Assembly: GCF_028372415.1 (NCBI RefSeq) | Contig: NC_092873.1 | Span: 353,586,660 to 353,650,659 of the forward strand | Source: Notamacropus eugenii | Lineage: Eukaryota; Chordata; Mammalia; Diprotodontia; Macropodidae | Reading direction: 5' to 3' | Length of the DNA stretch: 64,000 nt | Shown here: piece after piece, positions 1 through 37,370 of the stretch | Numbering within the stretch: position 1 is the first letter of the stretch | Layout: every line of letters starts with the position of its first letter | Made by a program: the position numbers and the translations under genes | Notes under the pieces: model-generated | What the model was told of the DNA's origin: nothing | The model's database searches: none | Seen by the model: the letters and a program-made list of their open reading frames with translations, nothing else

Positions 1-584
1 CCAACCCCCCTACCCCACACACACAAAAAAAATTTGGTTCCTAGGGCAACATGATTGCCTTAACAGCCATCACAATGGTCAATTACTTGGGATAATAGAT
101 GAAGAGCCAAGTGACAGAAATAACTGATACAGGGTATGATGCAGCTTGCCCCACATAGGTAACCAAAGACCAGTCCCATAACTGCTTTCTTAGGTCTTAC
201 GCAATACTGTCTTTCCAAATAGGCAGTAACTACACTCTCATGCCAAGATTTGGCCATGGGGAGGCCCAGGCAGCAAATGGACCGGATGCTCTGATAAAAA
301 TGTATTTTGCATCCCATTCCCAGATAGCATAATTAAAACGATTCCAAAGGGTAATGTGGAAAACTCACCAACCAAGAGTAGATAGCAGGATTCAATATAT
401 AAACCTATAGGAGCCAAGACTAAAACCAAAACCCAATGAATTTGTGATTTCCCAACCAAGACTCCCATCCACCCCTCCCTCTTCTCTCCATAACTGAATG
501 AGTCTGGGAGAGCTCTAACAGCAGCTTTCAGAACTGCTTCCCTGGAACAAAACATGACAAACACACGGAAGGTTTTGTTTTCAC
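1..584. other. KPNB1 downstream flank, nothing recognised
   Basis: Single-copy-looking sequence beyond the predicted KPNB1 3' end. No exon of the downstream human neighbour (TBKBP1) is recognised. The open frames on the minus strand here have no splice borders or family resemblance I can name. Confidence 0.4.
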
Positions 585-601
585 TATGGTTCTCAGTGTA
601 C

Positions 602-607
602 TTTATT
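602..607 (-). terminator. Distal KPNB1 polyadenylation signal AATAAA
   Basis: AATAAA on the minus strand, with a GT-rich stretch (GTGTGTTTGTCATGTTTTGTTCC-like) about 40-60 nt downstream. Cleavage would fall near 575-592. It gives a 3' UTR length in line with the long mammalian KPNB1 message. Confidence 0.55.
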
Positions 608-1550
608 CTCCTGCTGTCTACAGCTGAGCAGCCCACACAGGGGACAGAAATGGGTAGCACTGAGGAATGATCAGATTTCTCTTCCCATTCCCCCTGCTCC
701 CCCACATCTTAAGACCTATATCCCACCCTCCCCTAATTTTCAGGAATGGTTTGTAAGTTAACATCACCCCCTCTAATTAAAGAAAAAAAAAGGCATTAAG
801 AGCCAGGCCTCTTTCTAATCAGGGTTCAGGAGACTGTAAGCTCTTTTTACCTATGGAGCTTCTCTCCTACAAACACCTGGATTTGTTTTGTTTTGCACAC
901 TGGTTCATAGATCGGCACTTTTGACTCTGAACCTGGCACCAAAAAGGCACAATATCTGATACCCTGTACAAGAGCTATTAGAAATGCTGCAGTGCAGATG
1001 GGCAAAATTTAGCCAATCCCTCTCATGGATGAAAATAAATTAGGCTGGTGGAATAAGGGATGTTGAGGAAAAAGAATAGAAATTAAGACCCCTTTCTTGA
1101 AAGCTGTAGGGATGAAGGTATAGAAGGGAAGGGGAATCCTGTTTTCACCTCTCAAACCCAAAGACCATCTTTCATTATTTCAAAGCAGCACATTAAAGAT
1201 GCTGGTAAAAAACCACAACTGCTTAACAAATAAAGGGAAGCAAGCTCCCTATATGCCTTCTTATTGCTAATGCCAAAATGGAAAATCAGGGTTGCTCCTT
1301 TCCCAACTAAAAAATAGTCTTGATTTATGAAGATGGTATGATGCATCACACCTTTAAAGAAAAGTCCAAGTAGCTAATTAGAGAAGCAGCAACATCCCTG
1401 ATTGGTCAGATTAACTGTCCATTGGGCTTCTGAATCTTTGTTGTTGTTGTTGATCTACATTTTTAAATTAAAAAGATCAGTGAGTGGGATCTCTTTCAAT
1501 TGGAAAAGACCAAATATACAAAAAGTAAATTTTAGGGAATGTTTGACACT

Positions 1551-1880
1551 TTTATTAATCTTCAACTGCAGTGGAAAAATATAACCTTTTACAAGTGCCA
1601 TTTTCATCACGAGAGCTTGTCAGTATGTCTATATATAATATATATATTTATATAAATTCTTTTTTTCTTTTTTGTTTTGTTGGTTGGTTTCTGAAGTGCA
1701 GCAAGAGACATTGGAGTCAACCAAATAAAGAACAGAAGGCCAAGCAGTTTCCAAATGGTTATTTTATCAGATTTTGTTTGAACATTAAATTTATCCTCAT
1801 TTTGCAATCCAAAATAGTTACCTGAAGTTTCTTATGGGTTTTTTCTCCTTGTGTTTATATTTTTATTGGTTTTTTTTATT
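1551..1880 (-). terminator. Candidate proximal polyadenylation signals (three AATAAA)
   Basis: AATAAA hexamers on the minus strand at 1880-1875, 1867-1862 and 1556-1551. The first two sit in a T/A-rich tract, so chance occurrence is likely. If used they would shorten the 3' UTR to about 1.0-1.4 kb. Confidence 0.3.
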
Positions 1881-2941
1881 TTTTTACTCTTTGGCACAAT
1901 TTCTGGGGCGTTCAGACTGTCACAGTACAAGTCAGGAGAGAGCTTTCCCTTTGTGCTGCCAATTCTGAGCATTTAAATTTTGGTTTGGGTTGTGGGTTGT
2001 CTTTAAAGTCTGTTTGACAATCTCATTTTTTCTATATCCTCTAAATCAGAGTTGTCTTTCCCCCTCCCCTCCCCCCACTCCCCCCCTTCTACATTCACAG
2101 TTGAACCATATTAGGAAAGGCGCCTTGATGAAAAGAGATCATGAAAAGCGTCACTTGGGATGGGAACTGAACATGTCAGTGTTTTCCCTAAAAATTAAAA
2201 ATAAAAAAAGACCCTCAAGAGCGGCTTTCCTCTTTTTTTTTTTTTTTTTCCTTTTTACATCTCTTGTGCTGCATCAGTAGACAGAACTTCGGTTAGTTTT
2301 ATGAAATGTAACGTCTAACCCCTTTTTTTTTTTTCTGGGAAAAAGATAAACTGCAATGACTTGAAGTTGAGAATGTGGATACCGCCTCATTCACACACAC
2401 TCACTCTTAGACTGAAAAAATCCCTCACCCTCCTTTTAGCCCGCACGCGTACAGTACCGTGTGGCAAAGGTACACCGAAGGTGGGCTCGAGACCCAGGCT
2501 CCATCTCTCTCATCAGTAGCAAAGGCCAGGCCTTTAACAACAAAGCACCACAGCTGAACCCAGTCCCTTTTCTCCCACACTAGTCATTCCGCTCAGCACT
2601 GGCCGAAAGACAGAAAAGCTAGTTCTAGCCTCTCTTGGGAAGAGATAGCTCTCTCTCTCGCTCTCTTTTTTAAAGCACATAAATCCCGTCACTTTTCTCT
2701 TTTCCAAGACGGCCGATGTTATGGTTTTCTACGGAAGTCAGTGCTTAGCTCACTAACAGCGCTGCTGTTGGCTGCTGCTGCTGCCGTGGCAGGATTTTCA
2801 ATGTGGTGTGTTTTCAAGCCTCACTCACTCATCCTCTCATTCCCAAACATTCAGCATCCGTGCACACTCCTCACTTCCGGGTTTTTCAAAAGATTGGAGA
2901 TTTCCAGTGGGGGTCTCGGGTGTCATCCCAATGGTAACAGA

Positions 2942-28585
<25,644 letters not shown>

Positions 28586-29070
28586 GGCGGCGACGGGGGC
28601 TCGGGCTCCTCCTCGGGCGGCTCCGGCTTCTCAGACTCCCGCGGTTGCGGCGATGGCTGTGATGGGGGACGGGGGGTTGGGGGGCCGGGTGGGAAGGGAG
28701 GGTTGGGGTGGGGGGGCGGGGGTCACCACAAGCCCATTCACCGGCTCCCTCCTACTGGTCGCTCCGGCTTCCCTGCCCGCGTTCCTGCCTGGCTGCCTCT
28801 TCTCCACCTCCCCTTCCTTTTCCTCCTGTGCTGCTGTATCGAGGGCTTTGGCTCCTCCGGCTGTGGCAGTGGCGGCGGCGGCGGGGGAGGGACCCCGGGG
28901 GCAAGTCGGAGCGCGGCTGGTGCTGGGGCGGCGGAGGGAGAAAGAAGGAAAAGAGGGTGGGAGGGAGTCAGTGAGTGAACGGCGGCTCGCAGGCGGGGAG
29001 AGAGAGCGAGAGAAGAGGCGGAGGGATATCCGGGCCGGAACTCGTCGCGGCGGCACCGCGCTCCAGTCCG

Positions 29071-29368
29071 ATTGGCCCCCACCGAGGCCACGCGGACTTC
29101 CCGATTGGCCCGCCAGCTGGGGCCGGAGGGCCGCCGCGTGCCTATTCGCCCGCTGCCTGCGAAGCTCCGGTTGGATGGGCTGGCGGCCGGGAAGGACGCG
29201 CGGATTGGCGTGGGGGGGCGGGAGAGAGGTTGCCCGGAGCCGCCCGCCGATTGGCCCCGCCTCATGAGGGTGCTGTGCTTGCATTGGCTGGGGGTGGGGA
29301 AGGGAGGGGGTAATAGAAGGGAAAGCCCCGGAGGGTTCTGATTGGACGCGGTGCTGGGAATCGATTGG
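29071..29368 (-). promoter_or_regulatory. Array of seven CCAAT boxes upstream of KPNB1
   Basis: ATTGG on the plus strand (CCAAT on the gene strand) starts at 29071, 29104, 29204, 29250, 29283, 29341 and 29364. Several have the extended NF-Y context (CCGATTGGCC). Two pairs are exactly 33 bp apart. Three more, in the same orientation, lie downstream in intron 2 at 27947, 28083 and 28114. NF-Y binding is an inference from the motif. Confidence 0.7.
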
Positions 29369-29695
29369 ATGAACTGAGGCCGGGCACTCAAGAGAACTGA
29401 GTAGAGGAGTTCGGGGTCGCTTCGGTCTGAAAGGCGGGATGCTCTGAGCGGCCGAAGGCCGCGGGGCACCATGGGATACCTCAGGAAAGAGGCGGGCCGG
29501 CATCTTAGCGCCCAAGTCGGCGTTCAGGACGCCCCCGCCCAGACCCTGAGCTGGGCTTGATGAGGTCGGTCTAGGCCCCGGGCGCGGGCGCGGTGCTGGG
29601 CTTCTTTCCTAACTGATTTCGGCGCGGGCTTTATGCCCGACTGTGCTGAGGCCCAGTGGGTGGCCCGGGGTTGGGGCCGGGGCCGTACCTGGAGT

Positions 29696-29720
29696 GTCAG
29701 GGCACGTGTGGTGCCCTGAC
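29696..29720. promoter_or_regulatory. 10-bp perfect inverted repeat with CACGTG E-box
   Basis: GTCAGGGCAC, a 5-base GTGTG loop, then GTGCCCTGAC. CACGTG lies at 29703-29708. It sits at the outer edge of the CpG island, directly before a consensus-like donor GAG|GTAAGT (donor GT at 29724) on the plus strand. Confidence 0.5.
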
Positions 29721-29750
29721 GAGGTAAGTTCGCTGCAGACGTCCGCTGAA

Positions 29751-30040
29751 GTGGAAATTCATGTAGGTGTTTACTTGAACGCCCCTGGCTATCAGCCTCG
29801 TTATAAACGTGCTAATTCTGGCAGATCTGGGTTCAAATCCTAATTCTTAAATTTGCGAGCTGTGTAATCCAGAGCTGCTCTCTTAGCTCTGCATGTTTGA
29901 GGCACAGCCCTGGGACTTATCAGTACGTGAAGGGAGTGGCCTTACTGCAGAAGAAATCACAGATTCTTCCAGTATTGGGGTGTGTTTAAAATCAAAGCAT
30001 TTAAAATACCTAAAATTACTTGCTCCTGGAGCAAGAATTG
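29751..30040. other. Flank beyond CpG island, MIR trace only
   Basis: Near 29,815-29,875 a short MIR-like stretch (CAGATCTGGGTTCAAATCCT) is seen. Nothing else is recognised. Confidence 0.4.
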
Positions 30041-30044
30041 ACCG

Positions 30045-30460
30045 TATTAAATATTCATTAAGCATTTAATAAGTGCTGACACTGTTTTAGGACCTGAGAG
30101 TTGAAAAACAAGGATGGTTCGGCCCCAATCTCCAGGGGAGGAAGGGAAAAAATATACACAAAATAATGAGCATATATAAAGTATTTAGGGAGTGGACCAC
30201 AGACATGTAGAGGAATAAGAAAAGGTAGCTTAAATTAAGCTGAACTACACATTGCAAAAGGTTGTGAGGTGGTAGAACACTTGAGGCTTTAACATAAGGG
30301 AAGGAGAAGAATATGTACACAAAATATAATGTGTATACATAAAGTATTTGGGGAATGGGCCATAAATAAGGGAATAAGGAAAGTTAGCTTAAATTAAGCT
30401 GAAGCAGGAAGTGATTCCAAGAGGTCATGAGAAAATAGAACATGTGAGGCTTCAATTTCC
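30045..30460 (-). repeat. L2-like fragment containing a roughly 160-bp tandem duplication
   Basis: It opens with a reversed L2 tail (ATTTAATAAGTGCTGACACT). Units at about 30,137-30,296 and 30,297-30,456 then align with a 159-161 bp offset. Each carries TACACAAAAT, AAAGTATTT and AGCTTAAATTAAGCT (30,227 and 30,386). Confidence 0.6.
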
Positions 30461-31012
30461 ATCCTGTACGTAAGTCCCCAGAGGAAGCTAGAAACGTGTC
30501 AGACAGTGCTTCTGAATCTTCGGACTTCCTCTGGCATGTTAGATCTACTTGTTAGAACACACTTGATTTGGAAACTGTAAAACCCAGATAGACCAATTCG
30601 AATCCTGGCTCTGTTCTGGCCCTCCGTTTAATCAAACCACAGTCAAGAGTTGGGAGGGTCTAGAGGTCAAACCACAACTAGTCCATAGAGCCCTCAGAGC
30701 TGTCCACTGTACAAGTCACAGTTCTTTCATTTTGTTTTTGCTTTATTTAAATTGGAGACACTAATATTTGCTTACTAAAGTTGAACTAATCTCCTTGAAG
30801 CCCACAAGTGATGAGGAGTTCATCCTATCTTTTAACTATTCTAATTGTTAAGATCCTCTCTGAAACAAAGGAGTCGGAGTAGGTAGTCTCTTAAAATATC
30901 TTCTGGGTCTAAATCCTACGGCCTTCCTCATTCAATAGTTAGGGGGAAAGTAGTTACATAAGTGAGTTAACATCATTTGTGTTATTTGAGCTTCACAACC
31001 ACTGGACCCCAT

Positions 31013-31715
31013 TCAATCAGACTTTATAAAAAGTCTTTGCCATGTGCTAGGTATGGGGAGAGATACAAAGTTCAGGTGAGACAATGTTGCTAAGCATATA
31101 TGGGAGTGGTAGGGAGGGCAAGACACACAAAAATGACTGGTAGACATAATGTATAAGTGGACAAGACATTTTCGTTTGTGACCAGGGAGGGATCTCTCAG
31201 GGGAGAGGGACACTGTTGGGCAGTTCCACAGTGTAAAAAAAGAAAAAACATCTATGAATATCTTTACAAAACTTTAAAGTGGGTACATGAGAATACCAGC
31301 CAAGAACTAAGCAAGTTTCAAGGGCAAAATGTTTAATACCAAGTAGAGGAATCAAGAAAGACTTAAGAGGTGGAATATGAACTAGGCTTTAAAGGAGGTC
31401 TAGGAGTTTAGCCCCCTAGGGTTCTGCGAGGTAGGTAGAGAACACATCTAGTCACAAGAAGCAGAAAGGATTTGGAGGTGGCAAAGTATAGGATGTGTGG
31501 GGTCATCAAGGAGTCTAATTTGAGGGGAGGGCAGAATATGTGGAAGGAAAGAGTCTGAGATAAGGCTGGCACTAGATTGTGGAGGGTCTTAAAAGACAAA
31601 GGAATTTGATCTTTATCCAGTAGGCAATTGGAGTCATGAAATGATTTGGTTCGATGCAACAGATATTTTATTAAGCACTTAACAATGTATCTAGCATCAC
31701 TAGAAGAATGTTGTG
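31013..31715 (-). repeat. L2-type LINE copies, reversed
   Basis: Reversed L2-like text: CTTTGCCATGTGCTAGGTAT, AGACTTAAGAGGTGGAATAT and GGGTCTTAAAAGACAAAGGA. A second reversed tail follows at 31,655-31,700 (TTTTATTAAGCACTTAACAA). Confidence 0.6.
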
Positions 31716-31734
31716 AAAAGATGAATTAGGAAGG

Positions 31735-31905
31735 CAATATTGCACATTGGATAGAGAGCTGGCCTTGAGAGGCCAGAAGGCCTAGGTTCAAGCCCTACTT
31801 CTGACAACTGGCTGTCTCATTCTGGGAAGCACCCTTGGTCTTTCAGTGCTGCAGGCAGATCTCCAAGACTAAGTTACTGAGCAGACCTGTTCTGGTTGAG
31901 GGAGA
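31735..31905 (+). repeat. tRNA/MIR-type SINE
   Basis: GGATAGAGAGCTGGCCTTGA and GCCTAGGTTCAAGCCCTACT, then CTTTCAGTGCTGCAGGCAGA, as in the long marsupial MIR-like SINE. Confidence 0.65.
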
Positions 31906-32099
31906 CCTGTGATTTTGCAGGTTTGAAAAAAATAAGTGTGCCAAATCAAAGCAACAAGATGGATTATATGAGGAGGCAGTAAAACTCTGATTAATTATAA
32001 CTAATCTTAGCCCTGGACAACAGATATAGGGGATTAAAGGCAATGATTGTGATATAAAAAAATAAAAATAAACCTATAAAGACAAAAAAATGATAAGTG

Positions 32100-32545
32100 G
32101 TCATTTCAGGAAACACTTCTAGATTTTGAAAACATGGGATAATATTCCAAATGCAATCCAGTCTATTCATTTCTTCCTATTCAGTTGCCAGTTCATTGTC
32201 CATCCAGAGACATGTGCCTCTGCAAGAGATGCATACTGATGGACTAATTTAATGGGCTGCCCATCCAACTGAATGCCCATCTAGTGTGCCTAAACAATAC
32301 ACGTTTTTTCATCCATTTGGTTTTCCCCCATGTGGATTGTTCAATTTTTGAGGATCTCATTGAGGATACTTAGTAGTATTCTGGTATTTAAAGAAAATCA
32401 GCACTATGTCATCCTTGAACAGTAAGATCTTAAGTTCATCTATGGAGGAAATCACTCTTCCATGCGGATTGTGTGTGGGTAGCTTCCAGGGCAATTGTGA
32501 ACATGTTTGGTGAGCCCCTGTACAAACACTGAAGCTAATGGGGGT
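32100..32545 (-). repeat. Possible RTE-type LINE fragment
   Basis: Text such as ATGTCATCCTTGAACAGTAA and GATCTTAAGTTCATCTATGG resembles the reversed RT region of RTE LINEs in marsupials. I cannot align it further. The region 32,690-33,270 may belong to the same element. Confidence 0.3.
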
Positions 32546-32554
32546 CACACAAAC

Positions 32555-32680
32555 TTAGACTTAGAAAGGACCCCCAAAGTCACTCTGTCTGCTCCCCTTA
32601 TTTATAAATGAGGAAACTGAATCTCAGAAGAGTGACTTGCCCAAGATTACACAGCTAGTAATTGCTTCAGAATGGGGGAG
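32555..32680 (-). repeat. MIR SINE fragment
   Basis: ATGAGGAAACTGAATCTCAG and AGTGACTTGCCCAAGATTAC, then ACAGCTAGTAATTG: the reversed MIR core. Confidence 0.65.
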
Positions 32681-33269
32681 GTCTGCCATAGTTTCATTTG
32701 TGTTTCATATCATGAGATTTATTGTGTGTGGAGTGATGGAAGAGTAGTAATGATGGAAACAGGATAGCTTAGAGTTTGAGGGTGAAAGGAGCAGAGGGAA
32801 CATTGTAGCAGACCTCATCAGTGCCCCTGGATGTATGAACACTAGGTTTATGGCTGTCATGCTGAGCTATATGAGTATAGCCTAGAATATTTTACCTGTA
32901 CCCTGATTTTAGTACTCAAGGTTGTAGGTTCAGACTAAAGTTTAATGGAATCTGATAGGTATTGAATAAAGAGGCCCTGCAATCTACCTCTTCTTATTTT
33001 AGGCCACCCTAATATTGATAATCAGAAGATTGTTTTTTTAAAAAAATTATTTCTATGGCTGAATGTATCATGCAATTTTGGATTGATGTGCATCACAGAC
33101 ACATTGGATAGTCTTCTCTTAAAGCTGTCTGCTGTTGAAGTTGATTGTTTTTTTTTAATAAACAATAAGCATAGTGGGACCTTGTATTTTCTACACATTT
33201 CAGTCACTTGTGTGTTGGGTCCTCCTTAATGCCAATGTCTTCCTCCTTATTTCCAGTTGGATGTGTATT

Positions 33270-33400
33270 GGCTCCCTCATTAGGTTGTAAGCTCCTGGAG
33301 AACCAGCACTCTTTGTCTCTATTTCTATCCCCAGCGCTTAGCACAGTGTCTGGTACACGGTAATCAGCTAAGAAACATTTGTTCCCTTCACTTGAACTGT
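33270..33400 (+). repeat. L2 3' end
   Basis: TTGTAAGCTCCTGGAGAACC, then CCCCAGCGCTTAGCACAGTG and TCTGGTACACGGTAATCAG. This is the standard L2 3' tail. Confidence 0.7.
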
Positions 33401-34021
33401 AACAATATGGTCAACTACAGAAAATCATTTGCCCAGACTTACCTGTTCTCTTGTTGTATTTTCATTAAGGGTACCCCCAATGTGTGTGTGTGTGTATCAT
33501 GAGATAAGAAAGAAGGCACAGACTTCTAGTTATTAGTATCTTAGTCACTTTTTGGATAATAATGCCACCTCTGAAGTTTTTCCCAATACATAGGTATCTT
33601 TCTGTCTTTCAAGATGTTTAGAAAATGGATTCTTGTAAACTTCCAACATCATTTTGCTTCCAGCACAAATTTCTCCTGTGTGTATGTGGTCTGGTCTGGC
33701 TGAAAAACATTCAGTCTTTTGTGGGTCCCTGAAGGGCCCTGGAGAGATAGATGATGTGTGTACGTTGATGGAAGCATGTTACCAAGAATGCCTTTACATA
33801 CATGAAGTAGCTTAAAAGACGGATTAGGACTGGGATTTTTTTTTCAGTGTAGGTAACTCCCAGTGAGGAGTGTTCTCTACCACTGCTATTTGTCTGCAAC
33901 TTAGTCTTAGAAATTTACCTGGTTTAAAACATGATATCCATGTATAATAAGAAAGGGATATAAGCTAGTCATTTGGAGAGCAAGGGACAATACGTGGATA
34001 GCCCTAGGGTAGCACTACTAC

Positions 34022-34352
34022 TTTGTATGTGTTCATCCTTCGTTGCCGAAGAAGACTATGCCATCAGAGAAATAATGACATGACTTGCACTTGAGTGAGG
34101 GAGGGCTGTACAGGTCACCAGCCTCACTTCTCCTCCAGAGTCATCTGAATCCAATGACCAGATATTCATCGGATGACTGGATTCATCAGGATGATCTCCA
34201 GGATGACTGGAGATGACTCAGGATGAGGCAGTTGGGGTTAAGTGACTTACCCAAAGTCACACAGCTAGTGAGTGTCAAATGTCTGAAGTGAAATTTGAAC
34301 TCAGCTCCTCCTGACTCCTGCTATATCCACTGCATCACCTAGCTGCCCCAGC
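34022..34352 (-). repeat. Composite marsupial SINE (tRNA head plus body)
   Basis: On the minus strand the tRNA-like head (GGGCAGCTAGGTGATGCAGT) is followed by a body containing CAGTCATCC repeats and ending GGCAACGAAGGATGAACACA. It carries an internal near-duplication of ATCAGGATGA/GGATGACTGGA around 34,165-34,220. Confidence 0.75.
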
Positions 34353-34466
34353 ACTACTACTGTGGTAATGTTGAGGACCTAGGGATGGGAGTGAGGGATA
34401 AAGGATTTCAGCACACTGAATAGATTCTCTATGTAGAGCACTTCTTAGTCTAGAGTTCATAAACTT

Positions 34467-35558
34467 GGTTTAAAAAAAATTGTAGAAAACTGGGGAAAAA
34501 ATTTTACATCAAATTTCTCTGATAAAGGACTCATTTCTCAAATATATAGAGAACTAAGTCAAATTTATAAGAATACAAGTCATTCCCCAATTGATAAATG
34601 GTCAAAAGATATGAACAGGCAGTTTTCAGATGAAGTCAAAGCTATCTATAGTCATATGAAAAAATGCTCTAAATCACTATTGATTAGAGAAATGCAAATT
34701 AAAACAATTCTGAGGTACCATCTCACACTTATCAGATTGGTTAATATGACAGAAAAGGAAAATGATAAATGTTGGAGAAGATGTGGGACAAATTGGAACA
34801 GTAATGCATTGTTGGTGGAATTGTGAACCTATCCAACCATCCTAGAGAACAATTTGGAACTATACCGAAAGGGCAATCAAACTGTGCATACACTTTTGAT
34901 TCACCAATACTACTACTAGTTCTGTATCCAAAAGAAATAATTAAAAAGGGAAATGGACCTATTTGTACAAAAATATTTATAGCAGCTTTTTTTGTGGTGG
35001 CAAAGAATTGGAAGTTGAAGGGATGCCCATCAACTGGGGAATGGCTGAATAAGTTGTGATATAAGATTGTGATAGAGTATGATTGTGTTATAAGAAATGA
35101 TGGGCAAGATGCTTTCAGAAAAATCTGGAAAGACATACATGAACTGATGCAGAATGAAGTGAACATAACTAGGAGAACATTGTACGTAGTAACAGTAATA
35201 CTGTACAATGATCAACTGTGAATGACTTAGCTATTCTCAGCAATACAAATATCCACAACAATTCTGAAGGACTTATTAGGAAGGATGCTGTCTCCCTCCA
35301 GAGAAAGAATGGAGTCTGACTGCAGATCAAAGCCTATTATTTTTTACTTTTTTTTTTTCATTTTTTTGGTCTGTTTTCTTTTATAACATGACTAATATGG
35401 AGATATATATTGCATGACTTCATGTTTATAATCTACATCAAATTGCTTGCCTTTTCAGTGAAGGGGAAGGGGAAGAAAGGAAGGACAGAATTTGATATTA
35501 AAAACTTTTTTCAAGTGTTAAAAATTGTTTTACATGTAATTAGAAAAATAGTTTTATT
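34467..35558 (+). mobile_element. 5'-truncated L1 (ORF2 end plus 3' UTR), inactive
   Basis: It contains the diagnostic L1 segments CATATGAAAAAATGCTCTAA, AGAGAAATGCAAATTAAAAC and GGAGAAGATGTGGGACAAAT, and an ORF2 C-terminal relic with stops and frameshifts. Boundaries are approximate; no clear duplication was identified. Confidence 0.75.
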
Positions 35559-35689
35559 ACTCTATCCCAACATAATTTCCTTTGTAATCCTATGTATTTT
35601 ATTTTGTGCATTTAAAAATATTATTCTGATAAGGGGTTCATAGGCTTCACTACATTGATAAATGATTCCTTGACAAAAAAGGTCTAGAC

Positions 35690-35892
35690 CAGGGGTGAGA
35701 AACCTGCAGCCTCAAGGCCACATGGGACCCTCTAGGTCCTCAAGTGCAGCACTTTGACTGAATCCAAACTTCACAGAATAAATCCCCTTAATGAAAGAAT
35801 TTGTTTTGTAAAACTTGGACTCAATCAAAAGGCTGCACCTGAGGATCTAGAAGGCCACATGTGGTCTCAAGGCCGCAGGTTCCCTACCCCTG
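35690..35892. mobile_element. Short palindromic hAT MITE with 8-bp duplication
   Basis: Starts CAGGGGTGAGAAACCTG and ends with the inverted form CAGGTTCCCTACCCCTG. Long inverted arms include GGCCACATG. The flanks GTCTAGAC (35,682-35,689) and GTCAAGAC (35,893-35,900) form an 8-bp duplication with one mismatch, as expected for hAT. Confidence 0.75.
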
Positions 35893-36179
35893 GTCAAGAC
35901 CCTTGATCTAGAAGATTTATGGGAGTATGACAAGAGAAGGCCCTGAAGTTTAAATGGATTGCCGTCTACACTGTTGAAAGAAATAATTGTATCTATGAGA
36001 CCAAGGTTCCATTTAAATGTAAAAGTACTACACTGTTGGACAGAATGCCTAGCCTCATGTATCTCACAGTCCAGTAGAATCTTAAGCAGAGGAGTAAGGT
36101 GAGCATTAGAGTACCATACTCCTCTAATGCCTCATTCTGGTACTCTGTGAGTACAGAACTTCCTATTGGGCAATATGAC

Positions 36180-36690
36180 TTCTTTCTTTCTTTCTCTTTT
36201 TTCCTTTCTTTCTTGGTTTTTTTCTCTTAAAGACCAGCCTTAACCCCAAATCACTCTGGTCCCAGACCAAGACCTACTTGGTCACTGTTTGGGCCCTGAT
36301 TGGCTCAGAATGAATATAAATAACAATTGTTTTTGTTTTGTTCAGAAACCCTGAGGGTCTTCCCCTCTCAGATCTGTTGTTTTAAAGAGACCATTCTTTG
36401 CCTCAATCACAGAAAGGGTGATGCCTCAGTCAAACTGAGACCTGTTAAGCCCTTAGTTTGAAGAGGCCAAGGTCCCCCACTGAATCCTGGACCATCTCCA
36501 GTTATCCTGATCCATATCTGGCCACTGGACCCACATGACCATAACTGGTCACTGGACCCAGATGACCCTGGAGGAGAAAGTGAGGCTAGTGACTTTGCAC
36601 AGCCCTCCCTCACTTAATTAAAATCACTCACATTTCATGGCGTCACCTCCCTGATTTCATGGTCCTCTGTGAGAACAAAGGACAAACAGC
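36180..36690 (+). repeat. Composite SINE body with pyrimidine-rich lead
   Basis: The TTTC-rich run at 36,180-36,230 is followed by a segment ending in the composite SINE body (CTGGAGGAGAAAGTGAGGCT, CAGCCCTCCCTCACTTAATT, GAGAACAAAGGACAAACAGC). The part 36,231-36,450 is probably related but not identified. Confidence 0.5.
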
Positions 36691-37139
36691 ATTCTGGGGT
36701 TGAAGTTATAAGATGGTGGAATACAAAGTCTGGCAGGTCCATCTAAACTGGAAAGCATGTTCCTGAGGGACAGTGCCCTAAATCCAGATAGACTCATCAC
36801 CAGGAGGTTAGCTACCAGATGATGACAATGAGGGGTACAGCAACTCATGAGACTATTTAATAAAATGAGGAAGGCTTATAGTTTGCTGCAGTGGAGGGAT
36901 TTCATTTCATCAATGAAATCAGAAACATTTTCAAGTATTTCATTTATCTGACCAGAGTATAAAGAACAGATTAAAGTAGTAGGGAGTGTAGTGGAAGACC
37001 AGTCTTCAACCCAGGTCTCTCAATATGCTGCTTCTCTTTTTTTTTTTTTTTTTAAGCATAATTAACTTTCACCACCACTACCTCCATTTTTCTACCAGGA
37101 ACCTGGATTCCATTCCTGGAATCCTTGGCTCTAATAGGT

Positions 37140-37370
37140 AAGCCTTCTCTTGTTGGGACCCAGAGCCCCATGCTTCTTTCCAGCCCGCTATACTGTATCT
37201 ATGCTACCTCACCCAAACAGTCCTTTCTTTCCAACTCCCCTTTATGTGTATCTTCCCCCATTAAAATATAAGCTCCTTAAGGGCAGGGACTGACTTGCTT
37301 GCTTCTATTTATATCCCCCATACTTAGCACATAGTAAGTACTTAATAAATGCTTTATTGTAACCAGTTAC
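37140..37370 (+). repeat. L2 3' end
   Basis: ATATAAGCTCCTTAAGGGCA, GGGACTGACTTGCTTGC, then CTTAGCACATAGTAAGTACT and TAATAAATGCTTTATTG. A T17-type run lies just upstream at 37,038-37,054. Confidence 0.75.

Larger units (their letters stand above)
34430..35910 (+). mobile_element. hAT-type element split by an L1 fragment and a second hAT
   Basis: The left part (TTCATAAACTTGGTTT, about 34,435-34,466) and the right part (TCCTATGTATTTTATTTTGT, GGGGTTCATAGGCTTCACTA, ACAAAAAAGG, about 35,560-35,689) match one Charlie-like family. Between them lies an L1 3' segment. A small hAT then sits in the right end at 35,690-35,892. Confidence 0.5.

Noticed and set aside
34467..35558. Functional L1 ORF2
   Set aside because: Only the C-terminal end is present and it is broken by stops and frameshifts; the same holds for 47,388 and 55,420.
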